From Larkinella sp049445795 (GTDB taxonomy: Bacteria; Bacteroidota; Bacteroidia; Cytophagales; Spirosomataceae): a stretch of 64,000 bases of DNA. How positions within the stretch are numbered: position 1 is the first letter of the stretch; each line of letters opens with the position of its first letter. The stretch is from positions 62,001 through 126,000 of the forward strand of contig NZ_JBMSDT010000014.1 of the NCBI RefSeq assembly GCF_049445795.1. The letters run 5' to 3'. The notes below the pieces were generated by a model that worked only from the letters and a program-made list of their open reading frames with translations, was not told where the DNA came from and made no database searches. Of the stretch, positions 25,873 through 34,628 are shown piece after piece. Position numbers and translations under genes: made by a program.

Positions 25873-28281
25873 TTACCACGTTACCACAAACAACACCACC
25901 GCCTGCCGGGGCAAAACCGTCGTCAATTTTACTTCGCCGTTCGCAACATCCGTGCGGACCGGGTAGCCGTACTGCGCCAGTTGCCCGGCTTTTTCGAGCG
26001 TTTTGACCTGCTCGGGCGTGGGTTGCGCGGGCGACCCCATCTGTTGCCAGACGGCGTAGGAGTTGCTGTGTTCGTCGTCGATGCGGTAGTGCGTCACCAG
26101 CACCTGCTTCGTCGGTAGGCCTTTGATCGTCAGGTCGACGGGTGAAACCGGGGCCGGGAGGTTGTCGTCGTGGTAATTCCAGAGCATCACGGTGGCCGTA
26201 TTGGAAGCCGTGTCGCGGGTAGCCAGCGCGTTCACATCGGGAGCCGCCCGGCGCACGCTCGAATCGCGAATCGCCATCGTTTGGTACGGCATGTTACCGG
26301 TCACTTTGACGCGTTTCCCACGCATCATCCCGTACATCCGAAACACATTCAGCACCGGTTTGTCGACGCCGTTGGTCGCCAAATCGCGAAAACCGTAGAA
26401 CCAGGGCTGGTTTTCAAACTCGAACGACCACGAAACCGCCCCTTTCAGATTGACCTGATGCGCATCGGCCAGTTCGTATTTGCGGGCAAACGCAGCCGCC
26501 GTGTAGCTCGAATACAGCGTGCCGTTGCGGTAGGCGTTTTCCGGGTTGGTTTTCATGCCGCAGGCCGCGCAGCCCTCGGGGTCCGATTCACCGATGATGA
26601 TTGGTAATTTGCTGAATTCGGGATAGGAAGCCACAATTTGAAAACCGCTCGAAATATCGCGCAACTGCGTGCCCAGGTTCATCCGGACGTGGCCATCGAC
26701 CAGCCGGGGCGCTCCCTTCGCGTGAAAAGCCACAAAGTCGAGCGGAGCACCGGTTTTACCCGTCACGTAGTTTTTGCCGCTCCGGCAGTGGTCCAGAAAA
26801 GCTTTCAGGAAGGTGGCTCCGCGTTTGCCCTGAGGCCCCGTCACATGCGGACCACCGACTTTGGCCGTCGGCAAGGCACGCCGGACGGCGTCCACCGAGT
26901 AGTCGTAGAGTTTGTTGTACTCGTCCACCGTACCGCCCCAGTACGGGCTGTCCGGCTCGTTCCAGAGTTCCCAGTACCAGCTTTCGACTTCCTTTTTCCC
27001 ATACCGCCTGATCGAATGCCGGACCCACTGGTAAATCAGTTCGGCCCACTTTTCGTAGTCATTCGGCGGATACCGCCAGCCGGTGTAGATCTTGTCGTAG
27101 GGCTGGCCGGGCTGCCAGTCGTGCCGGTAGGGTTGTGGTTTCGACGACAGGGCTTCGGGCATGAAACCGATCTGCGCCAGCGGTTTCATTTTCCGCTCGA
27201 TGTAGGTATCAAAAATCTTGTCGATGATTGTCCAGTCGTACACCGGTTTTCCTTTCGCATCTTCGGTGTAGACGTTCGTCGCCCCCCATTTCAGAGCCGC
27301 CGTGCCGTCGCCGGTCACCAGCAGGCTGTGCGTCCGGACAAATACCGGCACCGGGCTTAGTGCCGACAGTTCCGACAACAGTTTTTTGCCGTCTTTCATG
27401 TAGGTGTAATTCGGCTCGTCGTAGCCAAACCACGCCCAAACGGGGTCCATGCGGCCTTTTTCCTGGTTCAGATCAACCTGAATGGAAACTGTCGGCAGCG
27501 GAGGCTGAATGGTCCGCAGGGCTTCGTCGGTGTTGACGTACTGCGCCAGGTCGCGCAGCGCAATGACGGTGTAGTTGTTGTCGTGCAAATACTTGAGGTA
27601 GTCTTCGAAAATGGCCGGGGGCGTCGTCACCCAGTCGTGCGCGTAATCCGGCACACCGTGGATGGTCACGACGACGATCTTGCCGTTTTTGGCCTGCTGA
27701 AAGGCGTTGAAAATCCGCTCCTTGTCCGAATTATTGGGTTCAGTGGTGCTGTAACTCGGGATCAGGTACGGGTAATCTTTCGTGGGGTCGTAAGGCCGCG
27801 CTCCGCCCACGCGGGCAAACTGGTAGTTTTTGGCTTTCAGCACCTCGAACGCAGCGGGGTTGGTGCCGTAACCGGGATAAGCAAAAGTCGTCAGCGGGCG
27901 GTCGATGCCGTGCTGGCGGCAGCGGGCTTCGAGCGAATCGAGTTGGGCGGTAAACTGCGCACTGGACAGTTTCGACACGTTGCTGTGCGTCAGCGTGTGG
28001 TTGGCCACTTCAAAGCCCATCCGGTCCAGTTCCCGGATTTGCTCCCAGCTCATGTATTTCTTTTTGTCCGAAAAATCGGGCGGAAACTCACACACGAAGA
28101 ATGTCCCGCCAAAACCGTATTTCTTCAGCAGGGGCGCTACCACCGTAGCCTGCGTCACCGGGGCGTCGTCGAACGTCAACACGACCAGTTTGTCGGGAAT
28201 TGGCTTCCGAATGATCTGCGCAGCAGCACCCGAAAACAGGCTGATTATTAATAGAATACAAACAGCTCCACTCCGTTTCAT
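25873..28281 (-). CDS. Polysaccharide deacetylase-GH39 glycosidase fusion
   Basis: This 802-residue protein starts at the ATG at 28281, giving signal peptide MKRSGAVCILLIISLFSGAAA. The N-terminal half is a CE4/NodB polysaccharide deacetylase domain: VVLTFDDAP (D38, D39) and VANHTLTHSNVS (H95, H99) supply the metal site, and FAYPGYGTNP the next motif. The C-terminal half (from about 265) is a GH39-type barrel: WYWELWNEPDSPYWGG (acid/base E442) and IIIGESDPEG (nucleophile E565). GH39 members are beta-xylosidases, iduronidases and related. The two domains in one secreted chain suggest deacetylation followed by cleavage of the same glycan. It lies between the MFS carrier and rhamnosidase genes. 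Confidence 0.85.
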   Translation of the reverse strand: MKRSGAVCILLIISLFSGAAAQIIRKPIPDKLVVLTFDDAPVTQATVVAPLLKKYGFGGTFFVCEFPPDFSDKKKYMSWEQIRELDRMGFEVANHTLTHSNVSKLSSAQFTAQLDSLEARCRQHGIDRPLTTFAYPGYGTNPAAFEVLKAKNYQFARVGGARPYDPTKDYPYLIPSYSTTEPNNSDKERIFNAFQQAKNGKIVVVTIHGVPDYAHDWVTTPPAIFEDYLKYLHDNNYTVIALRDLAQYVNTDEALRTIQPPLPTVSIQVDLNQEKGRMDPVWAWFGYDEPNYTYMKDGKKLLSELSALSPVPVFVRTHSLLVTGDGTAALKWGATNVYTEDAKGKPVYDWTIIDKIFDTYIERKMKPLAQIGFMPEALSSKPQPYRHDWQPGQPYDKIYTGWRYPPNDYEKWAELIYQWVRHSIRRYGKKEVESWYWELWNEPDSPYWGGTVDEYNKLYDYSVDAVRRALPTAKVGGPHVTGPQGKRGATFLKAFLDHCRSGKNYVTGKTGAPLDFVAFHAKGAPRLVDGHVRMNLGTQLRDISSGFQIVASYPEFSKLPIIIGESDPEGCAACGMKTNPENAYRNGTLYSSYTAAAFARKYELADAHQVNLKGAVSWSFEFENQPWFYGFRDLATNGVDKPVLNVFRMYGMMRGKRVKVTGNMPYQTMAIRDSSVRRAAPDVNALATRDTASNTATVMLWNYHDDNLPAPVSPVDLTIKGLPTKQVLVTHYRIDDEHSNSYAVWQQMGSPAQPTPEQVKTLEKAGQLAQYGYPVRTDVANGEVKLTTVLPRQAVVLFVVTW

Positions 28282-28303
28282 TCCAAAAATTTGAGTTAAT
28301 AAA

Positions 28304-28401
28304 GTACCCACGGACTTTAGTCCGTGTGAGTTTATCTAGTCCATTAGTTGATACCAACTTAAAGGTTATTCTAGCTCACACGGACTAAAGTCCGTGGGTA
28401 C
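28304..28401. repeat. Long inverted repeat, family A, copy 2 (perfect arms)
   Basis: Arms 28304-28330 and 28375-28401 are perfect 27-bp complements beginning GTACCCACGGACTTTAG. The spacer contains GTTGATACCAACTTAAAGG. It lies between the MFS gene and the deacetylase-GH39 gene and serves here as the reference form of the family. Each arm itself contains the palindrome CACGGACTTTAGTCCGTG. Confidence 0.88.
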
Positions 28402-28409
28402 GATTACGA

Positions 28410-29735
28410 TTACGCCACGGGCGCGGGGGCGTTCTTGCTCGACAGTTCGATGAGTTTATAGCGGGGCACCAGCAGGTGCATCACCGTCCAGGCCAGCAGA
28501 TAGCCAAAACCGCAGATCAGGAACATGATGTAGTAGCCGGTTTCGAGACTGCCCAGGGCTTTGTAATGGTCGAAGAGCTTTCCAGCCAGCGACGAAATCG
28601 CCATGCCGCCCAGGCCACCCGCCATCCCACCGATGCCGGTCACGGAGCCAATGGCTTTTTTGGGAAACATATCCGACACCGTGGTAAAAATGTTGGCGCT
28701 CCAGGCCTGGTGGGCCGAGGTGGCAAAACCGATGCTCAACACGGCCAGCCAAAGCCCCATGCTGCCCAGGTATTGGGCAAACACGACCGGCACGGCGCAA
28801 ATCGCGTAAATCAGCATCGAGGTTTTCCGGGCCCGAAAAACCGGCATCCCGCCTTTGATCAGCTTCAGGGGCAACCACCCGCCGAAAACGCTGCCGATGC
28901 TCGCAATGGTGTAGACAATCGCCACCGGAAAAGCCGCATCCATGCCCGTTAGGCCATACTGCGCTTTCAGGAAGGCCGGGAGCCAGAACAGGTAAAACCA
29001 CCAGATCGGGTCGGTCAGCATTTTGCCCAACACAAACGCCCAGGTCTGCCGGAACGTCAGCAGTTTGAACCATGACACTTTTTCCGTCGAGGTTTGGTCT
29101 TCCGTCTGTTCGTCTTTGTCGCTGTTGATGTAGTCGAGTTCTTCTTTGCTTACTTTTTTATGCCGGGCGGGCGTGTCGTAAATCGTCAGCCAGAGTACCA
29201 GCCAGATAAAACCGGTTGCGCCCGTGAGGATGAAGGCCCACTGCCAGCCCCAGAATTCGGCGATGAACGGCACGGTCAGTGGTGCCAGAATCGCCCCCAC
29301 GTTCGTGCCCGAGTTGAAAATACCGGTGGCCAGCGCCCGCTCCTTTTTCGGAAACCATTCGGCAATGGTCTTGATGGCCGCCGGGAAGTTTCCCGCTTCG
29401 CTCAAACCCAGCGCGGCCCGAGCGACTCCGAATCCAAAGGTGGTTTTCGCCAGGGCGGTCAGGACGCCGACGATGCTCCAGGCCGTCAGCGAGATCGTAT
29501 AGCCCATTTTCGTCCCCAGTTTATCGACCAACTGCCCCACCCCGAGCATCCCCAGCGCGTAGGCCAATTGAAAAACGACCACCAGATTGGCGTAATCTGT
29601 TTCTGTCCAGTTAAAATCTTTTTCCAGATCGCCTTTGAGCAGACTGATGACCACCCGGTCGAGGTAATTGATCGTGGTCGCAAAGAACACCAGACTGCAA
29701 ATCGTCCAGCGGTATCTTCCAATTGTTTTATTCAT
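28410..29735 (-). CDS. MFS transporter, hexuronate (ExuT-like) type
   Basis: This 441-residue protein has twelve predicted membrane segments. RWTICSLVFFATTINYLDRVVISL at the N-terminus and GLSEAGNFPAAIKTIAEWFPKKERALATGIFNSGTN-type motifs, here seen as GLSEAGNFPAAIKTIAEWF and ERALATGIFNSGTNVGAILA, are those of the anion:cation symporter family that carries hexuronates such as galacturonate and glucuronate. The central loop (about 195-225) is charged. It heads a minus-strand unit of secreted enzymes for rhamnose- and arabinose-bearing glycans, so it probably imports galacturonate or a related uronic acid from pectin. A family B repeat separates it from the divergent P-type ATPase gene. Confidence 0.9.
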   Translation of the reverse strand: MNKTIGRYRWTICSLVFFATTINYLDRVVISLLKGDLEKDFNWTETDYANLVVVFQLAYALGMLGVGQLVDKLGTKMGYTISLTAWSIVGVLTALAKTTFGFGVARAALGLSEAGNFPAAIKTIAEWFPKKERALATGIFNSGTNVGAILAPLTVPFIAEFWGWQWAFILTGATGFIWLVLWLTIYDTPARHKKVSKEELDYINSDKDEQTEDQTSTEKVSWFKLLTFRQTWAFVLGKMLTDPIWWFYLFWLPAFLKAQYGLTGMDAAFPVAIVYTIASIGSVFGGWLPLKLIKGGMPVFRARKTSMLIYAICAVPVVFAQYLGSMGLWLAVLSIGFATSAHQAWSANIFTTVSDMFPKKAIGSVTGIGGMAGGLGGMAISSLAGKLFDHYKALGSLETGYYIMFLICGFGYLLAWTVMHLLVPRYKLIELSSKNAPAPVA

Positions 29736-29833
29736 GAGCTATAAAGAGGACATTCAATAACAGAAAGCAGGTTATCGGGCTTATCTACCTTCTTTTGACT
29801 CGTTGTTTCGCGCAGTTTTCATTCAGGCTTGGG

Positions 29834-29924
29834 TTGTTACACAGGGTTTATCAGAGTTGATCAGAGTTGATCAAAGTGATTCTCTGATAACCTCTGATTT
29901 TCTCTGATAAACCCTGTGTAACAA
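29834..29924. repeat. Long inverted repeat, family B, copy 2 (perfect arms)
   Basis: Arms 29834-29856 and 29902-29924 are perfect 23-bp complements, starting TTGTTACACAGGGTTTATC. The spacer holds two direct TTGATCAGAG-like words. It sits in the gap between the divergent MFS and P-type ATPase genes, so a pure terminator role is unlikely for this copy. Confidence 0.88.
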
Positions 29925-30009
29925 TCAAGATTTACTGAAACTTCACAAACCGCCTGGCTTCGGTATTGGTTAATGCGGTAACTTGCCTTGTCCCTATCCC
30001 ACTGCGTGT

Positions 30010-32673
30010 ATGCCAACTGTTTCAACGCCCGAGCGTCCTTATCAAATCCCGATCGAGCAACTCATCCAAACCCTGAACGTCGATCCCCAAAAAGGCCTGA
30101 CCGCCGAAGAAGCCAAAAACCGCTACGACGAATTCGGCCCGAATGCCCTACAGGAAACCAAGCGGGAAAGCCCCCTCTCGATTTTGTTGCGCCAGTTTAC
30201 GGGTGTGATTGTCTACATCCTGGCCGCTGCCGCCGGGATTTCGTTTTTCCTGGGCGAAACCGTCGAAGGCTTTGCCATCATCGCCGTGTTACTGATCAAT
30301 GCCGCCACCGGTTTTTTTCTGGAATGGAACGCCCAGCAATCGATGGATGCGCTCCGAAAAATGGACACCACGCCCGCCCGCGTGCTGCGCGACGGCCGGG
30401 TTCGGGAAATTTCGTCGGAAGAAGTGACCGTCGGCGATATTCTGGTCGTCGAAGCGGGCGACCTGGTCGCGGCTGACGCCAACTTGTTCGAAGTCAGCCA
30501 GTTGCAGGCCGACGAATCCGCGCTGACCGGCGAATCGCTGCCGATCGATAAAAATACGGAACTGCCGCCGGACGAATCCCCGCTTGGCGACCAGCACAAC
30601 CGACTGTTCAAAGGAACGCCCGTGACGGCCGGAACTGGCCGGGCCGTCGTGACGGGCATCGGCCAGCAAACCGAACTGGGCAAAATTGCCACGATGGTCG
30701 AAGAAGCGCAGCGGTCGGCAACGCCCCTGGAAGAAAAACTGGATTCGCTGGCGAAGGTGCTGATCTGGGTGACGGTCGGGCTGGCGGTTTTGTTTCTTGT
30801 CGTCGGGCTGATCCGGCAGGAAGAACCGCTGCGGCTGATCGAAACCGCCCTGGCGCTGGCGATTGCGGCCATTCCGGAGGGTATGTCGGTGGTCGCAACG
30901 ATTGCGCTGGCCTACGGGATGCTGCGGCTGGCCGAACAGAAAGTGATTGTCAAACGGCTCTCAGCGGTTGAGACGCTGGGCGGTACCAACGTCATTTTTA
31001 CCGACAAAACCGGTACGCTGACCCAAAACCGCATCGAGGTTAACCTGCTCCAGTTGCCGGGCCAGCAGGCCGAAGTGCAGGCCGATGCCGAAGCGAAAAA
31101 GCTGGAAGTAGTCCAGGGCGATGCGGCCCTTACCGAATCGGAAACGTATCAACGACTCATCCAGATCGGGGTGCTCTGCAACAACGCTGATTACGACATC
31201 GTCGACGGCCAACCGAAAGAAGTGGGCGATCCGGTGGAGGTTTCGCTGCTGAAATTTGCGATTGCCGCCGGACAGAACCCCGATCAACTCCACGCCGATT
31301 TTCCCCGAAAAGCCGAAAAAGCGTTCAGTTCCGACACCCGGATTATGGGCACCTTGCACCAACGTGAGGACGGTTTTCTGGTGGCTGTCAAAGGAGCCGC
31401 CGAGGAAGTGCTCGACCGCTGCCAGTCGCTGCCGGACAACGACCGGAAGGCGTATTACGAGTTATCGGAGAAAATGGCGACCGACGGCCTGCGGACGCTG
31501 GCCTTTGCCTACCGCGAAACCGACACCCAACCCGGTGAAAATTTTGCCGACGAAGACCTGACCTACGTGGGCCTGATCGGTTTTCTGGACCCACCCCGCA
31601 CCGAGGTGACGCCCGCACTGCAAGCCTGCCGCGAAGCCGGTATCAAGGTGATCATGGTCACGGGCGACCACCCGGCCACGGCCCTGACGATTGCTTCCAA
31701 AGTGAAACTGATCGAACCCGGAGAAGAAATCGTGCTGACCGGCAAAGACCTCAAACCGCTCGATCAACTAGCTGATTTGGAAAAGGATAAATTACTGAAG
31801 TGCCGGGTGTTTGCGCGGGTCAGTCCGGCGCAGAAGCTGGACATGATTGATCTGTACCAGCAACGGGGCGACATTGTCGGCATGACCGGCGATGGCGTCA
31901 ACGATGCTCCGGCCCTGAAAAAGTCGGACATCGGGATTGCGATGGGCCTGCGCGGCACACAGGTAGCCGCCGAAACCGCCGACATGGTCCTGAAAGACGA
32001 CTCGTTCACGTCCATCGTGACGGCCATTGCGCAGGGGCGGGTGATATTTGAGAACATCCGCAAGTTTGTGCTGTTCCTGCTGTCGTGTAACCTCAGCGAA
32101 ATTTTTGTGGTGACCTTCGCCGGTTTTCTGAACGTGGGGAATCCGCTGTTGCCGTTGCAGATTCTGTTCATCAACATTGTCACCGACGTGTTTCCGGCCC
32201 TGGCGCTGGGCGTCGGGCGCGAGAACTCGAAGTTGATGCACCGCCCTCCCCGCGACCCCAAAACGCCCATCATGGACGGATCCGACTGGCGGATGGTGGT
32301 CTTCTACGCGCTGACGATGACGGTTTCGGTGCTTGGTGTTTACCTGATCGGGACGCGGGAACTGGGGCTAACGCAGGAAGAAGGCAACAACCTGACGTTC
32401 TACGCGCTGTCGTTTGCACAGTTACTGCACGTGTTCAACCTGCGGTCGGGCAGTTCGTTTTTTGTAAACGAAATCACCCGAAACCGGTACATCTGGTATG
32501 CGCTGCTACTCTGCCTGTTTATTCTGGTGCTGACGTATTACGTGCCGTTTCTGAACGAGGTGCTCAGCATTCAGCCGATGACCCGCACCGAATTGTGGCT
32601 GATCGCAGCCGCCGGTCTTGCGCAGGTCGTGATCGTGCAGTTGGTGAAGGGGATAATGCGGCTGGGGAAGTAA
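30010..32673 (+). CDS. P-type cation-transporting ATPase (P2 type)
   Basis: This 887-residue protein starts at the ATG at 30010. Cation-ATPase N-terminal domain to about 65, then membrane pair, actuator loop with LTGES (about 172-176), membrane segment with IAAIPEGMSVVATIALAYGM, phosphorylation motif FTDKTGTLTQN (D332), nucleotide-binding domain (KGAAEEVLDRC), hinge MVTGDHPATA and MTGDGVNDAPALKKSDIGIAMG, and six C-terminal membrane helices. The PEGM motif in helix M4 and the overall layout fit Ca2+- or Na+/K+-type P2 ATPases; the ion is not settled. It stands alone, divergent from the MFS gene and convergent with glpD across a family C repeat. Confidence 0.92.
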   Translation: MPTVSTPERPYQIPIEQLIQTLNVDPQKGLTAEEAKNRYDEFGPNALQETKRESPLSILLRQFTGVIVYILAAAAGISFFLGETVEGFAIIAVLLINAATGFFLEWNAQQSMDALRKMDTTPARVLRDGRVREISSEEVTVGDILVVEAGDLVAADANLFEVSQLQADESALTGESLPIDKNTELPPDESPLGDQHNRLFKGTPVTAGTGRAVVTGIGQQTELGKIATMVEEAQRSATPLEEKLDSLAKVLIWVTVGLAVLFLVVGLIRQEEPLRLIETALALAIAAIPEGMSVVATIALAYGMLRLAEQKVIVKRLSAVETLGGTNVIFTDKTGTLTQNRIEVNLLQLPGQQAEVQADAEAKKLEVVQGDAALTESETYQRLIQIGVLCNNADYDIVDGQPKEVGDPVEVSLLKFAIAAGQNPDQLHADFPRKAEKAFSSDTRIMGTLHQREDGFLVAVKGAAEEVLDRCQSLPDNDRKAYYELSEKMATDGLRTLAFAYRETDTQPGENFADEDLTYVGLIGFLDPPRTEVTPALQACREAGIKVIMVTGDHPATALTIASKVKLIEPGEEIVLTGKDLKPLDQLADLEKDKLLKCRVFARVSPAQKLDMIDLYQQRGDIVGMTGDGVNDAPALKKSDIGIAMGLRGTQVAAETADMVLKDDSFTSIVTAIAQGRVIFENIRKFVLFLLSCNLSEIFVVTFAGFLNVGNPLLPLQILFINIVTDVFPALALGVGRENSKLMHRPPRDPKTPIMDGSDWRMVVFYALTMTVSVLGVYLIGTRELGLTQEEGNNLTFYALSFAQLLHVFNLRSGSSFFVNEITRNRYIWYALLLCLFILVLTYYVPFLNEVLSIQPMTRTELWLIAAAGLAQVVIVQLVKGIMRLGK

Positions 32674-32691
32674 TGATCTTTAAAAATTTTA

Positions 32692-32769
32692 ATAGGAACA
32701 CAGATTTAACGGATGCAACGGATAAGAACAGATTTTTATCCGTTGCATCCGTTAAATCTGTGTTCCTAT
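32692..32769. repeat. Long inverted repeat, family C, copy 2 (perfect arms)
   Basis: Perfect 34-bp arms (32692-32725 and 32736-32769) begin ATAGGAACACAGATTTAACG around a 10-base loop. It lies between the convergent ATPase and glpD genes, the same setting as copy 1 at 10034, which supports a bidirectional terminator role. Confidence 0.88.
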
Positions 32770-32776
32770 CAAACTC

Positions 32777-34417
32777 TCACACCACTAACCCCGCTGACTT
32801 CCGGAACCAGTCGAGTTCGGCGTGGTAGTCATGGACGGCTTTCCGGCGTTCGTCTTCGGTCCAGCCCAGTTCGGCGGCCATCAGATCGGCCACGGTTTCG
32901 GTAATCTGGTCGGTAGATTGCCAGTCGGTCAGTTCAAGGCCAAACCGCCGGGCCAGCACGTCCTTGAGCGTTTGCGCCATTTCGGCCCGAACGACAAAAA
33001 CGACCTCGGCTTTTGTGTGCGGCAACCGCTCCGACAAGGGCGCTTTCCAGTCTGGCCGGTCGTGCATCAGTTGGGCAATTTCCAGGCTTTCAGTGCCGTA
33101 TTGGTGATTCAGGTGCCGGGCTACGGTTTCCGGAACGCCGTATTTACTGACCAGCACTTTCCAGAAATCCTCGGCGTAGCCTTCCGCCCCCACCAGTTTG
33201 ATCCGGTCCGTAATACAGGGTTCTTCGGGCTGGTTTTCCAATTCGTAAAACTTGTCGATGGTGTCTTTCGCCATCAGCCGGTAGGTGGTCCACTTGCCGC
33301 CCAGGATGCTGACCAGCCCCGAGGTCTGATCGACTTCCACTTCGTGATCGCGCACGAGTTGCTTGGTATCGGCGTTGGGGTCGGCCTGCAACAACGGCCG
33401 CAGACCGGCAAAACCGGCGATGACCTGATCAGCCGTGATCGGTTTTTCGAAATACCGGTTGACGTAACTGACCAGGTAATCGACCTCCGCGCGTTCCACC
33501 ACCGGCTCGGTTTCGCCCAGTTCCGACTCGGTTTCGGTGGTGCCGATCATCAGTTTGCCGTTGTACGGAATGATGAATACCACCCGGCCGTCGTCGGTTT
33601 TGGGCACCAGAATGGCCGTGTCGGAGGGCATCAGTTCGCCCGGCACGATAATGTGAACGCCCTTGCTCACGCGCATCCGTTGGCCCATGTTGGGGTTGGC
33701 CAGCAGCCGGATGCGGTCGGCAAACGGACCGGTGGCGTTGACAAACCGCTTCGCCCGAACGCGCAGCAGGTTGCCGGTCAGCGAGTCGCGGACGTGCAAC
33801 ACCGCCAGCCGCCCGGCGGCATCCTTCTCAAACGTGCGGGCTTCGGCGTGGTTGAGCGCCACGGCTCCGAATAGCATGGCGGTTTTGACCAGCGACATGT
33901 TGTAACGGGCGTCGTTCAACTGCCCGTCGTAATACAAAACCGCACTATGAATTTTGTGCGTCAGGGACGGATTTCGCTTCAAAGCCTCTTCCTTGTTCAG
34001 CCACTCACTTTTGCCAATGCTCAGATCGCCCGACAGCGTATCGTACATTTTCAGGCCCGCCGTATAATAAACGCCTTCTACCCAACTCATGCAGGGTGTC
34101 AGCAGGGCCAGCGGGTGCGCCAGATGGGGCGCGTTCCGAATGAGCGTCAGCCGCTCGCGCAGCGCCTTTTTCACCATGTGGTACTGGTTCAGATCGGCCT
34201 GTTTGACGGCCTGCTCCAGGTACCGCACCCCGCCGTGAATCAGTTTGGTCGATTTGCTGGACGTTTCGGAGGCAAAATCGTGCTTCTCGATCAGGATCGC
34301 TTTCAGACCCCGGCTCTGGGCGTCGAGCAGGCAGCCCGCGCCGGTGGCCCCACCGCCAATGATGCAAAGGTCAAATTCCTGATTTTCGGCTTGTTGGAGA
34401 TGGTAGCTGCGGTCCAT
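32777..34417 (-). CDS. glpD: Glycerol-3-phosphate dehydrogenase
   Basis: This 546-residue FAD enzyme oxidises sn-glycerol 3-phosphate to dihydroxyacetone phosphate at the membrane and feeds electrons to quinone. The start is the ATG at 34417 (MDRSYHLQQ); the longer frame only runs through an inverted repeat. The FAD site is LCIIGGGATGAGCLLDAQSRG with the glutamate in LIEKHDFASETSSKSTKLIHGG. Later motifs are RVSKGVHIIVP, DGRVVFIIPYNGKLMIGTTE and LGGKWTTYRLMAKDTID. A C-terminal DAO_C domain is present (about 400-530). The divergent LysR-type regulator gene lies 211 bases away across a long repeat. No glycerol kinase gene is in the window. Confidence 0.93.
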   Translation of the reverse strand: MDRSYHLQQAENQEFDLCIIGGGATGAGCLLDAQSRGLKAILIEKHDFASETSSKSTKLIHGGVRYLEQAVKQADLNQYHMVKKALRERLTLIRNAPHLAHPLALLTPCMSWVEGVYYTAGLKMYDTLSGDLSIGKSEWLNKEEALKRNPSLTHKIHSAVLYYDGQLNDARYNMSLVKTAMLFGAVALNHAEARTFEKDAAGRLAVLHVRDSLTGNLLRVRAKRFVNATGPFADRIRLLANPNMGQRMRVSKGVHIIVPGELMPSDTAILVPKTDDGRVVFIIPYNGKLMIGTTETESELGETEPVVERAEVDYLVSYVNRYFEKPITADQVIAGFAGLRPLLQADPNADTKQLVRDHEVEVDQTSGLVSILGGKWTTYRLMAKDTIDKFYELENQPEEPCITDRIKLVGAEGYAEDFWKVLVSKYGVPETVARHLNHQYGTESLEIAQLMHDRPDWKAPLSERLPHTKAEVVFVVRAEMAQTLKDVLARRFGLELTDWQSTDQITETVADLMAAELGWTEDERRKAVHDYHAELDWFRKSAGLVV

Positions 34418-34462
34418 GGCTCGTCGGGTTAGTTCGCGAAGAATCACAAAGGTAATGGAAAG

Positions 34463-34628
34463 CTGGAAACTGGATGAGCTGGATACTGGATACTGGATAA
34501 ACAGGATACTAGATGATGGAAACTGGATAAACGGGATGCAATCTGTAGTTTTGCATAACATCTGGGACCATCCAGTATCGAGTAACCAGCATCCAGTATC
34601 CAGCTTATCCAGCATCCAGTTCATCCAG
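34463..34628. repeat. Long degenerate inverted repeat, family F
   Basis: The left half is built from CTGGATGAGCTGGATACTGG-like words, and the right half from their complement (CCAGTATCCAGCTTATCCAG). Within each half a TGGATA/TATCCA unit recurs. It fills the divergent gap between glpD and the LysR-type gene up to the LysR start codon. It creates the false N-terminal extensions of both open frames. Only one member of this family is in the window. Confidence 0.7.

Noticed and set aside
34418..34624. N-terminal extensions of GlpD and of the LysR-type protein through the gap
   Set aside because: The added residues are translations of the family F inverted repeat; both proteins have normal N-termini at 34417 and 34629.
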